The position numbers and the translations under genes are program-made. DNA of 16,097 nt from Synergistaceae bacterium (GTDB lineage: Bacteria; Synergistota; Synergistia; Synergistales; Aminobacteriaceae): positions 1 through 16,097 of the forward strand of contig JAISSA010000137.1 of the NCBI GenBank assembly GCA_031273365.1, written 5' to 3'. Positions 14,136 through 16,097 of the stretch are shown here, in pieces; position 1 is the stretch's first letter, and every line of letters starts with the position of its first letter. The notes beneath the pieces were generated by a model, which saw nothing but the letters and a program-made list of their open reading frames with translations, searched no databases and was not told where the DNA came from.

Positions 14136-14666
14136 TCAAGGCCCTACAAACCAAACTGTAAATGAGGGCAACTCATGTTCTTCGAAAAAAATCCCTTCAT
14201 TTCTGATAATGTGCCAATCGTAACCAATTCCACCAAAATCAGCCAGATTGCGAGGGGATTTGCGTTCTCTGGGCCTGGCAAAGTATGGATCCGTGTCCAC
14301 AGCGATGATGCTGAGACCCTTGCCCTGGAGTTCAGCCAGGTCAAGAAATGTATCTGGCGGGATATCGTAAACGAGGAACCCTACGCCATGGGGATCTTCC
14401 AGAGATTGCCAGCTGACATTATTAAATACATCACCCAATTGGCCATTCTTCTTCACTTCTCTTACTTCTATAACCATGGATCCAGGCGCTAACCGTGCCA
14501 GTTTTGTAACCCTATACCTGATTTTATCTTTTCCTTTGTCGTAATAACCATAAGTCTTACCGTCGGGAGTTTTACCGACAACATTTTTTACATCGGCAAC
14601 AGCCACGTTACTGATACCGAATACCAGAGTTAGTAACAAGACGCCAATAAAAATTTTTCTCATCAT
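14136..14666 (-). CDS. Small predicted secreted protein of unknown function
   Basis: The 176-residue protein begins MMRKIFIGVLLLTLVF and continues to AVADV, a clear signal peptide with cleavage after AVA (about residue 24). No lipobox is seen, so export to the periplasm or outside is likely. The mature part is of mixed composition, with YGYYDKGKDKIRYRV near its start and several aromatic residues at the end (FTVWFVGP). I recognise no family. Two adjacent ATG codons follow GAGAGGAAGG, and either could serve. Its DNA is noticeably more AT-rich than the ureide genes, so it may have been acquired separately. A GC-rich repeat element lies directly upstream, and pucR follows 112 bases downstream on the same strand. 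Confidence 0.75.
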   Translation of the reverse strand: MMRKIFIGVLLLTLVFGISNVAVADVKNVVGKTPDGKTYGYYDKGKDKIRYRVTKLARLAPGSMVIEVREVKKNGQLGDVFNNVSWQSLEDPHGVGFLVYDIPPDTFLDLAELQGKGLSIIAVDTDPYFARPRERKSPRNLADFGGIGYDWHIIRNEGIFFEEHELPSFTVWFVGP

Positions 14667-14697
14667 TCAACCTTCCTCTCTTCTTTCAGGGAAAGGC

Positions 14698-14812
14698 AAG
14701 CTCTGAGCTCCAGAGGCGAGGGGACACGTTCCCCTGCTGCCCTGACCCTGAACGCCTGCGCTTTGCCTGCCCCGTTTCCCTGTCTCCCCGCCACATCCGC
14801 CTCAGAGAGCTT
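14698..14812. repeat. Palindromic GC-rich intergenic element
   Basis: This element fills the gap between two minus-strand genes. Near-inverted ends AAGCTCTGAG (14698-14707) and CTCAGAGAGCTT (14801-14812) enclose it. A hairpin AGGGGA/TCCCCT (14719-14724 with 14730-14735) matches the stem at 3119-3141. CCTGAACGCCTGCGC (14747-14761) matches the allB1 insertion at 14 of 15 bases. It looks like a member of a dispersed repeat family, and its last base touches the next gene's stop codon. Confidence 0.6.
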
Positions 14813-15780
14813 CATGCCCCCTGTATGATCTGTAAATACACCAGTGTCTGGTTGAGCAGCTGCCACGCGATCTCGCCAAAGGTAATGGGGCCATAAAACC
14901 CGCCGAGATTTTTCCCCTCCAGCCCTCCGTACAGGAAATTAAGAATACAGTTGCAGGCGAATTCGGGCTTTACGTCGAGTTTTTCGATTTCCCTGTGAAA
15001 GGCGGAGACATAGTCAGGGATGTTTTCGGCAAAACGGTAATCTATTCCTTTAAAAACCGGCGCGTAAAAATGGACGACGCCGTCCGCGACGCTTTTGATG
15101 GAAATGTTGATGCCCGCGCCGGAATAGTCGCCGATCAGGGGGATTTTCGTATCCAGGTGATTTTCCGCGATATAATCGGAAAAAACGACTTCTTTTCCAT
15201 CCACAAAGCAGGTTCTGGCGCTGAATCCCTCCTCGCCGAAGGTGATGAGGGGGCTTTTGGCGTCCGGAGAAAAGATATTGACGATATTGATCTGTACGGT
15301 CTTATCCTCAGGCAAACCGATATGCAGGACAACCGCCCTGTCCGTAAACACCTCGCCCGTGACGCCGTTGGCCGCCACCGGCGTCTGGCCCGTCGCGTTC
15401 AGATTGAAGCCGGAAATCCAGCCCACAATGTTTTTAAGAAAAATACCTTCATAATTCGCCGCGTTTTGAGCGTATCGTTTATGCACCTCGCTGTCGAACG
15501 GCAGAATAACGATGGAGAAGCCGTTCGGATACGCTTCGCCCGGAATGGCCTCAAGCGTTCCGGCGTCATAGGACGCGAACCTGTAATCGTCGAAGTTCAA
15601 CTCATGCACGTTCAACAGGCTGTCGCTGACCTGTCCGCCGTTTTCTTCCATGGAATATTCCGTCGAGCCGCCAATCCAGTTGCCTTTCGGCAGCCTGCGC
15701 AACAACGATTCCGTTCCGGAAATGTGCAGCAGCTTGTTTTCGGCGATCAGTGCGGCGGTTTGTTCAAATGTTTTTAACAT
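14812..15780 (-). CDS. Conserved-looking cytoplasmic protein of unknown function
   Basis: The 322-residue protein starts MLKTFEQTAALIAENKLLHISG and has no signal peptide or membrane helix. Visible features are LPKGNWIGGSTEYSM (about 30-44), the hydrophobic strand FSIVILPFDSEVHKRYAQNA, and a Cys-containing CNCILNFLYGG near the end. The GGSTEYSM and VILPFDSEVH segments vaguely recall sensory FIST-like proteins, but I do not assign it. The ATG follows a GGGGGG tract at about 8-base spacing. It lies 12 bases after a 73-codon gene, suggesting an operon. Its stop adjoins a palindromic element. Base composition is intermediate. Confidence 0.75.
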   Translation of the reverse strand: MLKTFEQTAALIAENKLLHISGTESLLRRLPKGNWIGGSTEYSMEENGGQVSDSLLNVHELNFDDYRFASYDAGTLEAIPGEAYPNGFSIVILPFDSEVHKRYAQNAANYEGIFLKNIVGWISGFNLNATGQTPVAANGVTGEVFTDRAVVLHIGLPEDKTVQINIVNIFSPDAKSPLITFGEEGFSARTCFVDGKEVVFSDYIAENHLDTKIPLIGDYSGAGINISIKSVADGVVHFYAPVFKGIDYRFAENIPDYVSAFHREIEKLDVKPEFACNCILNFLYGGLEGKNLGGFYGPITFGEIAWQLLNQTLVYLQIIQGA

Positions 15781-15792
15781 GGGACTGCCCCC

Positions 15793-16014
15793 CTACAATT
15801 TTATGATCCATTCGTAATCATCTTTCATCACCATTGCAAATTTCGCAAAAATAGCATTGAGATCCGCCGTGCATTTTGAGACTGTGCCGGGCGTCGGGTT
15901 TGCTTTATACAGTCCTTTCAGTCTTGTCAGCGCCATATTGAGCGAGAGTTGCCTGAGTTGTGGCTGCCCTGTGTACTCCAAAAGTTTTCGAGTCTGCGAA
16001 TCATTCAACCTCAC
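15793..16014 (-). CDS. Small helical protein of unknown function
   Basis: This 73-residue frame uses a GTG start with GGAGG 8 bases upstream. The sequence (LRQLSLNMALTRLKGLYKANP, here in two parts LRQLSLNMALTRL and KGLYKANP) looks helical and basic, with a C-terminal YEWIIKL. No signal peptide or membrane segment is seen. It ends 12 bases before the 322-residue gene and starts 3 bases after a possible upstream stop, so all three may be translated together. I do not recognise the family. Confidence 0.6.
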   Translation of the reverse strand: MRLNDSQTRKLLEYTGQPQLRQLSLNMALTRLKGLYKANPTPGTVSKCTADLNAIFAKFAMVMKDDYEWIIKL

Positions 16015-16017
16015 AAA

Positions 16018-16097
16018 TCATTCCTCCCCTTCGACGATCTGCTTCTCCTTAAAACCCGTTTCTCGTTTCCGCTCAGGCGACTCCTGTTTCGGACAGT
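16018..16097 (-). CDS. Possible C-terminal end of an upstream gene (partial)
   Basis: A minus-strand frame open from the window edge ends at TGA (16018-16020). It encodes a short, highly charged tail, CPKQESPERKRETG then FKEKQIVEGEE. The stop lies 3 bases before the GTG of the 73-codon gene, a typical coupled spacing. Only about 25 codons are visible, so the call rests on spacing and composition. The other minus frames are also partly open. Confidence 0.35.
   Translation of the reverse strand, partial: CPKQESPERKRETGFKEKQIVEGEE

Noticed and set aside
14134..14152. A PucR box upstream of pucR (minus-strand TTTGGTTTG)
   Set aside because: It fits the known box poorly and lies in the coding end of the secreted-protein gene.

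Overview
The window holds a catabolic locus for allantoin and related ureides from an anaerobe-like, GC-rich bacterium. The importer's solute-binding protein has a cleavable, non-lipidated signal peptide, which suggests a diderm with a periplasm. The locus layout and the palindromic GC-rich repeats remind me of Synergistota. That placement is inference from memory and is not proven by anything in the window.

Layout. (1) Bases 1-122 carry the AT-richer tail of an unidentified plus-strand ORF that ends tail-to-tail with etfB. (2) Bases 115-2889 are a minus-strand operon, in transcription order allE (ureidoglycine aminohydrolase), a FAD-dependent DAO-family oxidoreductase, and an ETF beta subunit. 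(3) Bases 2890-3232 are a divergent control region with a perfect 17-bp palindrome and GC-rich hairpin repeats. (4) Bases 3233-12399 are a plus-strand operon: allantoinase 1, a complete HAAT-type ABC importer (livK, livH, livM, livG, livF), allantoinase 2, and allantoate amidohydrolase (allC). Several junctions overlap by 4-11 bases. (5) A PucR-family regulator faces allC on the minus strand. (6) The right end holds a small secreted protein, a palindromic repeat element, and an operon-like pair of unrecognised genes preceded by the tail of a third.

How it fits together. The importer would bring in allantoin or another ureide. The allantoinases open the ring to allantoate, AllC releases the first ammonia and CO2 to give ureidoglycine, and AllE makes ureidoglycolate. 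The FAD enzyme plus ETF subunit could oxidise a ureide intermediate and pass electrons to ETF; this is a hypothesis. PucR-type proteins commonly sense purine or ureide metabolites.

A second theme is repeats. A 144-bp palindromic, in-frame insertion lies inside allantoinase 1, and a 15-bp in-frame duplication lies in the matching loop of allantoinase 2. Charged in-frame tandem repeats occur in allB1, allC and livG. A 14-bp triple repeat, not a multiple of three, lies in the noncoding gap before livK. Related GC-rich hairpin elements sit upstream of allB1 and between two right-end genes.
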